A DNA stretch of 64,000 bases from Moraxella macacae 0408225 (GCF_000320365.1 NZ_ANIN01000001.1:124001-188000), one strand, 5' to 3'; shown: positions 9,404-19,149, counted from the stretch's first letter. Notes: generated by a model from the letters alone, not told the origin. Program-made: numbers and translations.

Positions 9404-9431
9404 ATTCTAGCATAACTTATCAAAATAGCAA
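9404..9431 (-). promoter_or_regulatory. Probable promoter of tRNA-Leu
   Basis: On the minus strand TTGCTA (9426-9431), 16 bases, then TAGAAT (9404-9409) with an adjoining TGC extension, about 12 bases before the tRNA 5' end. Confidence 0.55.
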
Positions 9432-9456
9432 GACTTAAATTTATAATTTTGTAGGT

Positions 9457-9765
9457 TTATTTTGTAGGTGCGGTATGAGCAGGTGCTGTGGTTGTCGGTA
9501 AACCACTGACATCAAGTGTGTGGTTATCAATCGCTTGTTGTTTGGCAAACACAGCAAGCGTAATGCTCGTAACAAAAAAAATCGCCGTTAGCACCGCCGT
9601 ACTTCTGGTTAAAAAATTTGCTGAACCTGATGCTCCAAACACCGTACCTGATGCTCCTGCTCCAAACGAAGCCCCAGCATCCGCTCCTTTGCCATGTTGG
9701 ATTAAAATCAAGCCAATCATCACAATCGCAACAACAATATGAATGGTTAAAATAATTGAATACAT
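9457..9765 (-). CDS. secG: Preprotein translocase subunit SecG
   Basis: SecG is the small inner-membrane partner of SecYE that assists SecA-driven protein export. The 102 residues have two hydrophobic segments (about 4-22 and 52-75) joined by the GKGADAGASFGAGASGTVFGASG-like glycine-rich loop that typifies the family, then a short hydrophilic tail. GAGAG precedes the ATG. It follows tpiA by 44 bases and is followed by tRNA-Leu, a common tpiA-secG-tRNA arrangement in gammaproteobacteria. Confidence 0.93.
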   Translation of the reverse strand: MYSIILTIHIVVAIVMIGLILIQHGKGADAGASFGAGASGTVFGASGSANFLTRSTAVLTAIFFVTSITLAVFAKQQAIDNHTLDVSGLPTTTAPAHTAPTK

Positions 9766-9809
9766 AATGCTCTCAAACTAAATACTTGCAAACAAATTTA
9801 TTAGCCAAC

Positions 9810-10592
9810 TTAAAACGCATCAACAATTTGACAAAAACTCTGTGCCTTTAACGATGCTCCACCGACCAACACACCGCTTACCAAGGGTATTTTTGCCAAA
9901 TCATCGGCATTTTTATCATTGACACTACCGCCGTATAAAATCGGCATATTCAATCCCAACTCTGTTAAAGTTTTATCAATAAAATCATGCACTTGTGTAA
10001 TTTCATCTATGGTTGGCGTTAAGCCTGTGCCAATCGCCCAAATCGGCTCATAAGCCACTAAAATTTTTGGCAACCCTGCATCATTTGGTGGCAAATTAAC
10101 CACAGCCAAACTTTGTAATTGTTGTTTTAGCACATCAAGTGTTTGTTTGGCATGATATTGTTCAAGGCTTTCACCAATGCAAAAAATCACTTGTAAATCC
10201 GCCTGTAGTGCACAATTCAGTTTTTGCATCAGCACATCATCAGTTTCACCATAATACTGACGGCGTTCTGAATGCCCAATAATAACAGTTTTTACCCCTA
10301 AGTCTTTTAACATCAACGCAGAAATCTCCCCTGTAAACGCTCCTGTTTCAGCATGATTGGCACAGACGTTTTGAGCAGAAACCACAATCGGTAATTCAGA
10401 ATTATTAACAAAATCAATCACTTGATTTAAATGCAGAAAACTTGGAGCAAGCACCACATGCGTGTGATTGGTTTTTTTAGGCAAATTTTGGTGCAATGCT
10501 TGCATTAAGGCTGTAACTTGTGTTGAAGCTACAGGATTCATTTTCCAGTTTGCCACAACCCATGTTTGTTTGGCACGATTAAGTTGATTCAT
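9810..10592 (-). CDS. tpiA: Triose-phosphate isomerase
   Basis: TpiA interconverts dihydroxyacetone phosphate and glyceraldehyde 3-phosphate in the cytoplasm. The 260-residue TIM barrel shows all catalytic residues: Lys17 in NWKMN, His107 in GHSERR, and Glu182 in AYEPIWAIGTG. The phosphate-binding GGSV motif lies near the C-terminus. GGGTGA precedes the ATG. It begins a unit with secG. Confidence 0.96.
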   Translation of the reverse strand: MNQLNRAKQTWVVANWKMNPVASTQVTALMQALHQNLPKKTNHTHVVLAPSFLHLNQVIDFVNNSELPIVVSAQNVCANHAETGAFTGEISALMLKDLGVKTVIIGHSERRQYYGETDDVLMQKLNCALQADLQVIFCIGESLEQYHAKQTLDVLKQQLQSLAVVNLPPNDAGLPKILVAYEPIWAIGTGLTPTIDEITQVHDFIDKTLTELGLNMPILYGGSVNDKNADDLAKIPLVSGVLVGGASLKAQSFCQIVDAF

Positions 10593-10754
10593 ACATCACC
10601 CAAGCTATGGTTCATTGCGATGGTTAACTACTTATGGTTAACTTTATTGATTTTATGTTAAAAAAACGTCTTATTATAGCACGTTTTTATGAAAAATATG
10701 GCAAAATTTTATCCAGTGCCTAAAATATTCAAGGTATAAAATATTCAAACCAAA

Positions 10755-10795
10755 TAAAAAACCCTTTAGCAACCATTTTAACGATCATTAAAGGA
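10755..10795 (-). terminator. Terminator downstream of the tRNA cluster
   Basis: On the minus strand CCTTTA and TAAAGG(G) flank about 24 bases of partly paired loop and are followed by TTTTTT. The reverse orientation also ends in T residues, so it could work both ways. It lies about 70 bases past tRNA-His. Confidence 0.6.
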
Positions 10796-10866
10796 TTTTT
10801 GTAGCCTGGCTATTTTGTAGCTTTGTAGAATTTTGTAGCGTTGTAGAATATAGGAATTTTAGAATA

Positions 10867-10943
10867 TGGGGTGAGTGACGGGACTTGAACCCGCGACAAC
10901 TGGAATCACAATCCAGGGCTCTACCAACTGAGCTACACCCACC
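10867..10943 (-). tRNA. tRNA-His (anticodon GTG)
   Basis: The minus strand shows the extra G-1 opposite C73 diagnostic of tRNA-His, acceptor GTGGGTG/CACTCAC, anticodon loop with GTG, T-arm GGTTCAAGTCC and an encoded CCA. It is third in the Pro-Arg-His cluster. Confidence 0.95.
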
Positions 10944-10963
10944 ATAATAGGTTTGACACGCAA

Positions 10964-11040
10964 TGGCGCGCCTGACAGGATTCGAACCTGTGACCACCTG
11001 CTTAGAAGGCAGATGCTCTATCCAACTGAGCTACAGGCGC
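10964..11040 (-). tRNA. tRNA-Arg (anticodon TCT)
   Basis: Acceptor GCGCCTG/CAGGCGC, anticodon loop CTTCTAA giving TCT, canonical T-arm and encoded CCA at 10964-10966. It lies 20 bases upstream of tRNA-His, in the same transcript. Confidence 0.95.
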
Positions 11041-11135
11041 TCTAGTGGTGCAATTTTAGCAAAAAACCAACAATAAAAAAAGCCTTTTTAAGGCTTGTAT
11101 TTATCTAAGTTAGCCAAAACAGCTGCTTAAATAAA

Positions 11136-11212
11136 TGGTCGGGGCGACAGGATTCGAACCTACGACCCCCTGGTCCCAAACCAGGTGCTCTACCAAGCTG
11201 AGCTACGCCCCG
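11136..11212 (-). tRNA. tRNA-Pro (anticodon TGG)
   Basis: Acceptor CGGGGCG/CGCCCCG, anticodon stem CCTGG/CCAGG with loop TTTGGGA giving TGG, encoded CCA at 11136-11138. It is the first gene of the cluster. Confidence 0.95.
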
Positions 11213-11242
11213 AATTTTTTGATGTGTTTAACGCTTAATGTT

Positions 11243-11274
11243 GTTTTATAACTTTAACGTTTTATAACTTTAAC
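11243..11274. repeat. 16-bp tandem duplication
   Basis: GTTTTATAACTTTAAC occurs twice back to back between the tRNA-Pro promoter and tRNA-Pro. Confidence 0.85.
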
Positions 11275-11305
11275 ATCTTTTTAACATCATTGCTAAGTGG
11301 TGCGT

Positions 11306-11334
11306 ATTTTATAGCAGCCCCATTTGGTTGTCAA
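11306..11334 (-). promoter_or_regulatory. Promoter of the tRNA-Pro/Arg/His cluster
   Basis: On the minus strand TTGACA (11329-11334), a 17-base spacer and TAAAAT (11306-11311). The -35 is a perfect consensus, as expected for a stable-RNA promoter. The start would lie about 90 bases before tRNA-Pro. Confidence 0.75.
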
Positions 11335-11398
11335 CTGTTTTTTTTGTTTTTTTATCTTCTCATCACAAACGCTTGCCACAAACAAGCAGTTGGCGGTT

Positions 11399-12589
11399 TT
11401 AGGTGTTTGTTTCAATACGTTTTAGACAGGCTTGATAACGGCGTTTAACATTGTTTGCATACCATTTGGTGTTGTAGTCTTTGCTAAGTTTCACCCCAGA
11501 AATCACAACCTCTGGCATCATTTCACCAATCGGATCTTTGCCTGTTTTCATTTTGTATAAACTGCCAATGGTGTGATAAATTTCGGTATCGGCAAATTTT
11601 TGTGATTTTTCTTTCGTTAAATCATTGCGAATTTGGCGTGGCGTAAGTTGTAAAAACCCTTGCTCTGCCATAGCCTGCAAGGCTTTTTCGCTTTGGCTTA
11701 GTGCGTTGCTAATATTTGCGCCACTTTTGTAAATCAACAAATCACCGTCAAAATCAAGGTTGTGCTGGCTTAACTCGCTAAGCATTTTTTGAAAACCTGC
11801 ATTGCGACTGGAATACATGCCTGCGTTATAATCTGCAAAACGATACAGCGGATTTTGATAATCGGCTTTATAGTGCATCAAACGGTGAATGCCATAATAC
11901 AATCCGCCGTATTGACTGTACAAATCTTGACGCAAACTCTGATTATCGCCTTTATCACGCCGATTATCGCGTGCGTAATTGATATGCACCTGCATACTAC
12001 CAAGCGTGGTAATTGGGTCAAGTTTTTCAACAATATCACTACCAACAAGTTTACTAAACTGTGTAATTGTGCCAGCATAATATTTTTCGCTAAAATATTG
12101 AAACATCTGATGATAGATTTTATCCAACTGTTGCTCGGTTTTTACCGCCAAAATTTGTTTTTCAAAACTATTGTCTACACTTGGTTGTTGTTTTAGCATA
12201 TTTCTAAAAAACAAGGCAAGATTTTTGCCTAATTTTTCATCTAATTTTTCGTTTAAGGCGTTAAGACTGGTTTTACCCAGATTTTTTACAGGCGGATCGG
12301 CTTGAAAATTGGACTCTTGGTCAATCACTGCAATCACCGAACAGACATTATTGGCATTGCGTTCAATATCCAGCGTGTTAAAAATTGCCTCAATGTCCGT
12401 TGCCCATGCTTGTTTGTCTTGATTGCGATTGGGCATAAATTTGGCAATTTGGGTGGCGGTATAGGTCGGTATAGATGGCTTGGTTTGGATCAGATCTTTG
12501 ATTTTATCGCAACCTGTCAACAAAAAACACCCCAAAACCAGTGTCAAACAATATTGGCTTTTTTTAACAAAAAATAGTGGTAATTTCAT
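11399..12589 (-). CDS. DUF1615-like lipoprotein
   Basis: The 396-residue product begins with a basic N-terminus, a hydrophobic stretch and a lipobox LTGC near residue 27, so it should be an outer- or inner-membrane lipoprotein facing the periplasm. The fold resembles the DUF1615 family as I remember it. The segment VIDQESNFQADPPV recalls the catalytic Glu-Ser of soluble lytic transglycosylases, and downstream residues (SMQVHINYA, YNAGMYSSRNAGF) also look like the lysozyme-like fold. A peptidoglycan-related role is inference, not shown. AGGT precedes the ATG. It is a single gene between the tRNA cluster and divergent relA. Confidence 0.75.
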   Translation of the reverse strand: MKLPLFFVKKSQYCLTLVLGCFLLTGCDKIKDLIQTKPSIPTYTATQIAKFMPNRNQDKQAWATDIEAIFNTLDIERNANNVCSVIAVIDQESNFQADPPVKNLGKTSLNALNEKLDEKLGKNLALFFRNMLKQQPSVDNSFEKQILAVKTEQQLDKIYHQMFQYFSEKYYAGTITQFSKLVGSDIVEKLDPITTLGSMQVHINYARDNRRDKGDNQSLRQDLYSQYGGLYYGIHRLMHYKADYQNPLYRFADYNAGMYSSRNAGFQKMLSELSQHNLDFDGDLLIYKSGANISNALSQSEKALQAMAEQGFLQLTPRQIRNDLTKEKSQKFADTEIYHTIGSLYKMKTGKDPIGEMMPEVVISGVKLSKDYNTKWYANNVKRRYQACLKRIETNT

Positions 12590-12959
12590 AAAAATAACCT
12601 ATACTAAAGACATCTTGTTACTGATAAAATTGCTAAAAATTGCAATATAAACCAAATACAACCAACAACGTTTTATTTATCATCACTTAAAGTTGTATTT
12701 GCAAAGTTGTATTTGCAACCAAAAAACCGCCTTAACAGAATCAAAAAAATTATATTTGGAAGTCTTGGCACACAACAAAAGCATCTAAGTTGCCTTTACT
12801 TAAATAACTTAGGGTTAAAGGATTTAAGGATTAACAGTTAAGGTTAAAATTTGGTTGTTAGGGTTTAATATGGTTTAATTTGTCAAAAAATATTACTATT
12901 ATACCATGGTCTTAGCAGGTTTTTGTTATTTTTGTTGTGTGTAAAATTTGGAGTAAAAA
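12590..12959. other. Divergent intergenic region before relA
   Basis: This 370-base AT-rich gap holds the promoters of the lipoprotein gene (minus) and relA (plus). A 14-bp tandem duplication (AAAGTTGTATTTGC, 12689-12716) is the only structured element I see. TTGTCA (12880-12885) and TATTAT/TTATAC near 12897-12904 lie close to relA but are spaced too tightly to be called a promoter. Confidence 0.6.
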
Positions 12960-15395
12960 ATGGTAAAAATTCGTGAAAGTTTGCCGTTGTTAGACGGTTT
13001 GGATATCCAACATGATGACAGTGCAAGCATGCTTGCAAGCATTACTGCACAGCGCCATTTTAATCATACCGATTTGCCCATTATTTCCGATTCAGCCAGT
13101 AAAATCATTGATGAACATACAATAGACACAGATGCATGGTTAAAATCAATGGCAAAAAGAGCCAATCAACCAGCCCTACCAAAACTTAACAAAGCCTGCG
13201 AATTGCTAAAAACTCAAGATTTGTCCACGCCCTCAAAACGCTCCAATGCGTTTTTAACCGGTGTTGGCATGGCGGATATTTTGGCATATCTGTATCAAGA
13301 TGAAGATGCCCTAGTATCGGCAATGTTATACCGAACCGTGCGTAAAGATGTGTTAAGCGAAAAACAAGTGCGTGCTGAATTTGGCAATGAAGTGGCAGAT
13401 TTGGTACAAGAAACTTTAAAAATGGGGCGTTTGTCAGACTTAATTGAAAATAATAAACGCTTAGAAGATCATTTTAACAACAACCAAAAAGGGCGTTTGG
13501 CTGGCATTTATAACATGCTAATTTCAGTTACCAATGATGTGCGTGTGGTGCTCATAAAATTGGCAGAACGTACCTTTGCTATGCGTGAACTATCCTTTGC
13601 AACACCCGAACGCCAACAACGCGTCGCCCGCGAGGTGATGACGATTTATGCACCACTCGCCCACCGTTTAGGCATTGCTCAATTAAAATGGGAATTGGAA
13701 GATTTATCCTTTCGTTATCTTGCTCCTGATCGCTATAAAGAAATTGCCAAATTGCTAAACGAAAAACGCAGCGAACGTGAAAGCTATATCCAAAATGTCT
13801 CCGATCAATTGCAACAAGCCTTGGCAAAAAATGGCATTCAAGGTGAAATTTCAGGACGCGTCAAACACATTTATTCCATTTATCGTAAAATGAAGCTAAA
13901 ATCATTGTCGTTTGATCAGTTGTATGATATTCGAGCCTTGCGCGTTTTGGTCAATAGCACCGCCGAGTGTTATCATGTCATGGGGCTTGTGCATGGATTG
14001 TGGCGACATATTCCTGAACAGTTTGATGATTACATCACCAATCCAAAACCTAATGGTTATCGCTCTTTACACACAGCGGTGATCGCAGAAAACAAATCAT
14101 TGGAAGTCCAAATTCGCACTTTTGATATGCACTATGAAGCTGAGTTGGGTGTGTGTTCGCATGTCAATTATAAAGAGGGCACAAAAAACAAACCGGACGA
14201 TTATTTAACCAAAAAAATCAGTTCTTTACGCCAAATTTTGTTAAACCAAGACCATACAAAAGACAGCAACACAAAAGACAATAACTTCAATCCTTCAAGC
14301 ACCAAAAACGAAACCACAAAAACCCCACAACATTCAGACGATGAAACCAATTTGGATTTTAGTGAGTTTGAACGGATTTATGTGTTTAGTAAAGACGGTG
14401 AGATCATTGAATTGCCAAAAGGATCAACCGTGTTGGATTTTGCCTATTATGTGCATACTCAAGTTGGCAACCGTGCTCAAGCCGCTCGCGTTAATCAACG
14501 CTATGTACCTCTCACGTATCAGCCAAAAACAGGCGAACAAGTTGAGATTATCACCAAACAATCACGCGAACCTAACCGTGATTGGCTTGTGGCATCGCTT
14601 GGTTATATCAATACAGCAAGGGCTCGATCAAAATTACGCCAATGGTTTAACAAACAAGATCGTGATAAAAACATTGAAACAGGCAAACACATTCTAAATA
14701 AAGCCTTATCGCGGCTATCGGTTCACCCAAATAGCATTGATTTACATGATTATGTGAAATTTTTTAACGTGCGTAATGCCGATGATATTTTGGTTGGCCT
14801 GGTAAATGGCAATGTGGATTTGGCGGATTTAACCACCCAAATTACCCATCATCTTGACCTTGAACCCGATGTGGTAGAAACCGAACTTGTGCCAAGCATT
14901 CACCCAAAAGCCACAGGCAAATTGGATGCCTATAAAATCAAAGTGGACGGATTGGATAATATTGACATCAGATTGGCCGGTTGCTGTAGCCCTGTACAAA
15001 ACGAACCAATCGCAGGATTTATCACCCATTTACACGGTGTAAGCATTCATCATATGAACTGCCCAGAATACGAACGCCTTATCCAAAAAGAACCCGAACG
15101 AGCAATTAGTGCCGTATGGTATGGCAATAAAGGCAAATCACAATTGGTACAAATTTACCTTGAAGCCTACGATCGACGCGGATTGTTACGCGATTTAACC
15201 TTTATCATAGATCAAGAAAATGCCAACATTCGCCGCGTGGATACCCTAAGTGATGTCGACGATATTGCAAGGCTTAACTTCACGATAGAAGTTACAGGAC
15301 TTGGACAACTGTCCAAACTATTGGCAAAACTAGAACAACAGCATGGCATTATTTTAGCCAGACGCGTCATTACCAACCCACCAAAAAATACTTAA
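12960..15395 (+). CDS. relA: GTP pyrophosphokinase RelA
   Basis: RelA synthesises (p)ppGpp from ATP and GTP/GDP on stalled ribosomes. The 811 residues comprise a degenerate HD hydrolase domain (His-Asp replaced, ALLxR-type segment SAMLYRTVRKD near 122-132), the synthetase domain (about 230-400, with FDQLYDIRAL and NGYRSLHTAV), a TGS domain (about 465-525), a zinc-finger/helical region containing CCSP, and a C-terminal ACT domain. Loss of the HD pair points to RelA rather than bifunctional SpoT. GGAG precedes the ATG. A poorly conserved Lys/Asn/Thr-rich linker (about 435-462) separates synthetase and TGS. Confidence 0.9.
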   Translation: MVKIRESLPLLDGLDIQHDDSASMLASITAQRHFNHTDLPIISDSASKIIDEHTIDTDAWLKSMAKRANQPALPKLNKACELLKTQDLSTPSKRSNAFLTGVGMADILAYLYQDEDALVSAMLYRTVRKDVLSEKQVRAEFGNEVADLVQETLKMGRLSDLIENNKRLEDHFNNNQKGRLAGIYNMLISVTNDVRVVLIKLAERTFAMRELSFATPERQQRVAREVMTIYAPLAHRLGIAQLKWELEDLSFRYLAPDRYKEIAKLLNEKRSERESYIQNVSDQLQQALAKNGIQGEISGRVKHIYSIYRKMKLKSLSFDQLYDIRALRVLVNSTAECYHVMGLVHGLWRHIPEQFDDYITNPKPNGYRSLHTAVIAENKSLEVQIRTFDMHYEAELGVCSHVNYKEGTKNKPDDYLTKKISSLRQILLNQDHTKDSNTKDNNFNPSSTKNETTKTPQHSDDETNLDFSEFERIYVFSKDGEIIELPKGSTVLDFAYYVHTQVGNRAQAARVNQRYVPLTYQPKTGEQVEIITKQSREPNRDWLVASLGYINTARARSKLRQWFNKQDRDKNIETGKHILNKALSRLSVHPNSIDLHDYVKFFNVRNADDILVGLVNGNVDLADLTTQITHHLDLEPDVVETELVPSIHPKATGKLDAYKIKVDGLDNIDIRLAGCCSPVQNEPIAGFITHLHGVSIHHMNCPEYERLIQKEPERAISAVWYGNKGKSQLVQIYLEAYDRRGLLRDLTFIIDQENANIRRVDTLSDVDDIARLNFTIEVTGLGQLSKLLAKLEQQHGIILARRVITNPPKNT

Positions 15396-15447
15396 GCCAG
15401 ATAACATAAAACCCAGATAACTAAAACCAAGCAGGACAGTATCAACA

Positions 15448-16299
15448 ATGCCAGAGCTACCAGAAGTACAAACCACAGTTACAAGTTTAACACCGTTAAT
15501 CGGACAAAAAATTACCAATATTTGCATTTTTCAGCCAAAATTACGTTGGCAAATGCCCGATGATTTATCAGATTTATTAAATTTTGAATTAAAATGTGTT
15601 GAACGCCGTGCCAAATATTTAATCTTAACGTTTACCGATCAAGTCATTGAGAAAAAATTAATCATTCACTTGGGTATGTCAGGCAGTTTACAGCAACATT
15701 CGCATGGTTTTCAAGTTCGTAAACATGATCATTTGCTTCTTGAATTTAGCGACAATAAAGCAACAACTCAATTGCATTATCACGATCCGCGGCGGTTTGG
15801 TGCGGTATTGTGGCATGATGAATTTGCCGATAAACTCCTAAATCATTTGGGCGTGGAACCACTTAGTCATGATTTTACCGCCGTTTATCTATACAAAACC
15901 ATTCACGAACGCAAACAAGCAATGAAGCGACCGATTAAAGCGGTGATTATGGAACAAGCAATTGTCGTCGGTGTAGGCAATATTTATGCAACAGAAAGTT
16001 TATTTTTATGTAAAATCCACCCTTTAACCCCTGCCAATTTGTTAAGTTATCAACAATTGTCCGATTTGGTAAGACAGATTCGCAAAATTTTACAAACTGC
16101 CATTGAAAAAGGCGGTTCAACCTTAAAAGATTTTAGTGTCGGCGCAGAAAAAGCAGGTTATTTTCAACAAACTTTAAACGTGTATAGCCACAAAGACAAG
16201 CCTTGTCCAATTTGCCAAACACCGATTGAAAGCGTAAAAATCGCCCAACGTGCCAGTAATTTTTGTCCAAATTGCCAACCACTGCCAAACATTGTATAA
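15448..16299 (+). CDS. mutM: Formamidopyrimidine-DNA glycosylase MutM (Fpg)
   Basis: MutM removes 8-oxoguanine and formamidopyrimidines and cleaves the abasic strand. The N-terminal PELPEVQTT provides the catalytic Pro2 and Glu3, and Lys57 is the conserved third residue. A helix-two-turn-helix region (VVGVGNIYATESLF) and a C-terminal zinc finger (Cys253, 256, 273, 276) complete the 283-residue enzyme. AGGA precedes the ATG. It follows relA by 52 bases and may be cotranscribed. Confidence 0.96.
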   Translation: MPELPEVQTTVTSLTPLIGQKITNICIFQPKLRWQMPDDLSDLLNFELKCVERRAKYLILTFTDQVIEKKLIIHLGMSGSLQQHSHGFQVRKHDHLLLEFSDNKATTQLHYHDPRRFGAVLWHDEFADKLLNHLGVEPLSHDFTAVYLYKTIHERKQAMKRPIKAVIMEQAIVVGVGNIYATESLFLCKIHPLTPANLLSYQQLSDLVRQIRKILQTAIEKGGSTLKDFSVGAEKAGYFQQTLNVYSHKDKPCPICQTPIESVKIAQRASNFCPNCQPLPNIV

Positions 16300-16458
16300 A
16301 ACTTAGCTCAAAATAAACCACTCAATCTAAAAAATGTTAAAAAATAGATAATTTTACTTGCTAAATTGTGTAAAAATTGTTGTAATGTAGCAATAAATTT
16401 TAATTCATTCATTGATGGGTGATTTTTGTCCATTTCACCCAAACTTTAGGAGTTTATC

Positions 16459-16872
16459 ATGAAAGCATTGCGTAAATTGGCGACGGTTGCTGTATTAAGC
16501 GTGGCATGCGTTAACCCAAGTTTTGCATCGATTGAAATTGACGAAAGCAACTTTGGCCCAACTTACGGCTCAATGATTGCCGATACGGTTGCTGGCAAAC
16601 CATTACAATTGGCAACTGTAGCTGGCGGTGTTGTTACATTTGTAGCAAGCCTGCCTTTTACTTTTTTTACAGGTGATGTTGCAGCGTCCAAACGCGTGTT
16701 AATTGATGAACCTTTCCAAGCCTTGGATCGTTGCTTAGGTTGCACCCCTGCTCAAGATGCTTACTACAAATCAAAAAAAGCCCACAATAGCAATGAAGTT
16801 CGCCTTGTGGTTGACGGTCCTTCAGAAATTTACATCAATACCGATCAAAACGTGGTGGTAACCCAACCTTAA
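16459..16872 (+). CDS. Small exported protein, function unknown
   Basis: The 137-residue product has a clear signal peptide (basic start, hydrophobic core, cleavage probably after SFA near 23). A glycine/alanine-rich hydrophobic segment follows at about 45-72, then a region with two cysteines four apart (RCLGCTPAQDAYYKSK near 93-108). The middle segment could be membrane-embedded, so an outer- or inner-membrane peripheral protein is possible. I remember similar proteins in related genera annotated only as hypothetical. AGGAG lies before the ATG and a hairpin terminator follows, so it is probably monocistronic. Confidence 0.75.
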   Translation: MKALRKLATVAVLSVACVNPSFASIEIDESNFGPTYGSMIADTVAGKPLQLATVAGGVVTFVASLPFTFFTGDVAASKRVLIDEPFQALDRCLGCTPAQDAYYKSKKAHNSNEVRLVVDGPSEIYINTDQNVVVTQP

Positions 16873-16935
16873 TTTAGCAAACTTATTAGCAAATTTACAA
16901 ACTTATTCGGTAAACTGCCAAACAAAAACTCCGTT

Positions 16936-16964
16936 AGCCAATCTTTTTTGGCTTAGATTTTTTA
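16936..16964 (+). terminator. Terminator of the small exported protein gene
   Basis: AGCCAA and TTGGCT pair around TCTTTT and are followed by TAGATTTTTTATTT. Confidence 0.6.
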
Positions 16965-17019
16965 TTTGGCTTAAATTTGCCAAAAAGATTGAATTTGGTT
17001 AAAAATCAGATTGTTAAAA

Positions 17020-17721
17020 TTAAAACGGCACAGTGCTCTGCCAATCCATCCAAATGTCAGAATTTGGATGTTTTAAGCGTAATTTATGGGCGTGCAAACA
17101 CAACCGTGATGACAATGCCAATGCACGGCCGTTTGCATAAATTGGATCGCCCAGCATAACATGCCCCAAATGTAACATATGCACGCGCAATTGATGACTT
17201 CTGCCTGTAATTGGATATAAAGCCACACGCGTGATCGGCAAATCTTGGCGTAATTCATGATGCAAACTTTCAAATTTAGTCAACGCATGTTTATGCCAGT
17301 TCATATCAACGATATGACGCGGTTTGGTGCTGGGTTCATAACGCACGGGCACATCTACCTCGCCAGTTTGTGGCAATGTACCAAATACCAAAGCTTGATA
17401 TTGTTTTTGAGGCAAGCGTTCAATAAACTGCTTAGAAATGTGCGTTTGGGCTTTGGTATTCTTGGCAAAAATAATCAGCCCTGACGTATCCATATCCAAA
17501 CGGTGAATGAGTTTTAAATTTGGTTCAACTTTTAACAAACGCGATTGCAAACTTACCTTTAATTCACGCCCATCTACACTCAATAGGCCGTGCGGTTTAT
17601 CCACCACCCAAATATCATCATCTTGATAAACGGTGATTTTTTTGGCAAAATCTTCAAAAAAACTCGGTAAAAGTTTGGTTTCTGCATGGTTTTTTTCTAC
17701 AATTTTTTCGGCGGTTAACAT
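17020..17721 (-). CDS. rluA: RluA-family 23S rRNA/tRNA pseudouridine synthase
   Basis: RluA isomerises uridine 746 of 23S rRNA and U32 of certain tRNAs. At 233 residues it lacks the S4 domain of RluC/RluD, as RluA does. The catalytic HRLDMDTSG motif puts the nucleophile at Asp76. VVDKPHGLLSV (38-48), ITGRSHQLRVHM and HAHKLRLKHP are further family motifs. Specificity cannot be proven from sequence, but size and the DKP/HRLD context favour RluA. It is convergent with the exported-protein gene and divergent from tilS. Confidence 0.85.
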   Translation of the reverse strand: MLTAEKIVEKNHAETKLLPSFFEDFAKKITVYQDDDIWVVDKPHGLLSVDGRELKVSLQSRLLKVEPNLKLIHRLDMDTSGLIIFAKNTKAQTHISKQFIERLPQKQYQALVFGTLPQTGEVDVPVRYEPSTKPRHIVDMNWHKHALTKFESLHHELRQDLPITRVALYPITGRSHQLRVHMLHLGHVMLGDPIYANGRALALSSRLCLHAHKLRLKHPNSDIWMDWQSTVPF

Positions 17722-17871
17722 GAATTTTCCACAGCTCCAATTAATCAGGCATAATTAAACGCTTATTTTAACACAATCACGCCCTTATTTTGTTAAATCG
17801 TTTTTTGTTAAATCGTTTTGTTCAAATCATTTTGTTAAAATCGTTAAAACCATACAATTTTAAGTTAAGTC

Positions 17872-19149
17872 ATGCACCCAATTTTACACACCATTTGGCA
17901 AAGTTATCATAAACACATTTTGTCTAATTTTTCACCCAACCAGTCAATTTACATCGCTTGCAGTGGTGGCCGCGATTCTATGTGCTTACTGTATGCCTGT
18001 CATCTCTTAAAACTGCCCATAAAAGTCATTCACATCAACCACCAGTTACAAGCAGTCAATGACGATTGGCAAACAAAAGTAGAACAATTTTGTCAATTGC
18101 ACCAAATCCCTTGCCAAACCAAACGCTTAATATGGCAAAATCCCAGCCATGTCAATGAACAAAATGCAAGAGATGCTCGCTATCAGGCTTTTTGCCAATT
18201 GACATCGCCCGGTGCGATCATCGCAACTGGCCATCATGCCTACGATCAAGCCGAGACTGTATTGGCAAACTTTTGTCAAGGAACAGGGATAACAGGATTG
18301 CTTGGAATGTCAACGTTTAGCACACAACACGCTTTTGCCAAACCGTTACATCTATGGCGACCACTACTGTCAATCAGTCGTGATACGATTAGCGAATTTG
18401 TTGCCTTACACCAAATTCCTTATGTGGACGATCCAACCAACCAATACCAACCTTGCCACACCGAAGATTTTGACAATACCAACAATCAACGTGCCTGGCT
18501 GCGTCATGAAGTTTTTCCCATATTAAACTTACGCTTTCATAAAGTTAGCCAAAATATTGCTCGCACTTGTCAAAATTTGGCCAAAAGCGAACAAATTTTG
18601 CAAGAAATTTACCAACAAGATTTGGCTTTTTGCCAAACAACAAACAGTTGGACCATGCAACAACAATGCTTAAATATTGACAACTTACAAAAACTTAGCC
18701 AAGCTCGCATTTTTCAGCTATTGCATTATTGGGTAAAAGCAAAAAAGCCCTTTGCTCCAAATCAACACATCATTGAACAAATTTATCAACTTATTTTGAC
18801 AAAAAATAGCGAACAACAAACCATCATTGCATGGCAAGGCATTCAAATTCGGCGTTATCAACAAACCCTGTATCGATTAGATGCCAACTATTTGGCGGTT
18901 TTAGCCCAAAACCTGCCGTTATTTTGGCACAACTCAAATCACGCCACAGACCCTTATCAGTCCAGAAATATTAATCCGGGTGAATCTTTTCAACGCTTAG
19001 GCAAATCCCATCATGAACGGTTTAAAAAAATCTGCCAAGCGTTAAAAATCCCTGCGTGGGAGCGTGGTTTTGCTTCAGTTTTGCAAAAAAATGGACAAGA
19101 TTTTGCCCTGTGTTTTGCCAATCAATGTGTGTTTTTAACAAATTTTTAA
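17872..19149 (+). CDS. tilS: tRNA(Ile)-lysidine synthase TilS
   Basis: TilS converts C34 of tRNA-Ile(CAU) to lysidine so that it reads AUA codons and is charged with isoleucine; it is essential. The PP-loop motif SGGRDS lies at residues 31-36, and ATGHHAYDQAETVLANF near 120-136 is the second family motif. Residues from about 200 on form the substrate-recognition domains and the C-terminal TilS domain. The 425-residue length is normal. The start has only a weak ribosome-binding site. Confidence 0.93.
   Translation: MHPILHTIWQSYHKHILSNFSPNQSIYIACSGGRDSMCLLYACHLLKLPIKVIHINHQLQAVNDDWQTKVEQFCQLHQIPCQTKRLIWQNPSHVNEQNARDARYQAFCQLTSPGAIIATGHHAYDQAETVLANFCQGTGITGLLGMSTFSTQHAFAKPLHLWRPLLSISRDTISEFVALHQIPYVDDPTNQYQPCHTEDFDNTNNQRAWLRHEVFPILNLRFHKVSQNIARTCQNLAKSEQILQEIYQQDLAFCQTTNSWTMQQQCLNIDNLQKLSQARIFQLLHYWVKAKKPFAPNQHIIEQIYQLILTKNSEQQTIIAWQGIQIRRYQQTLYRLDANYLAVLAQNLPLFWHNSNHATDPYQSRNINPGESFQRLGKSHHERFKKICQALKIPAWERGFASVLQKNGQDFALCFANQCVFLTNF

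Noticed and set aside
10788-10997. Open frame across the tRNA-His and tRNA-Arg genes
   Set aside because: It translates tRNA sequence and is a familiar artefact.
12960-15395. Bifunctional SpoT instead of RelA
   Set aside because: The HD hydrolase His-Asp pair is missing, which fits RelA.
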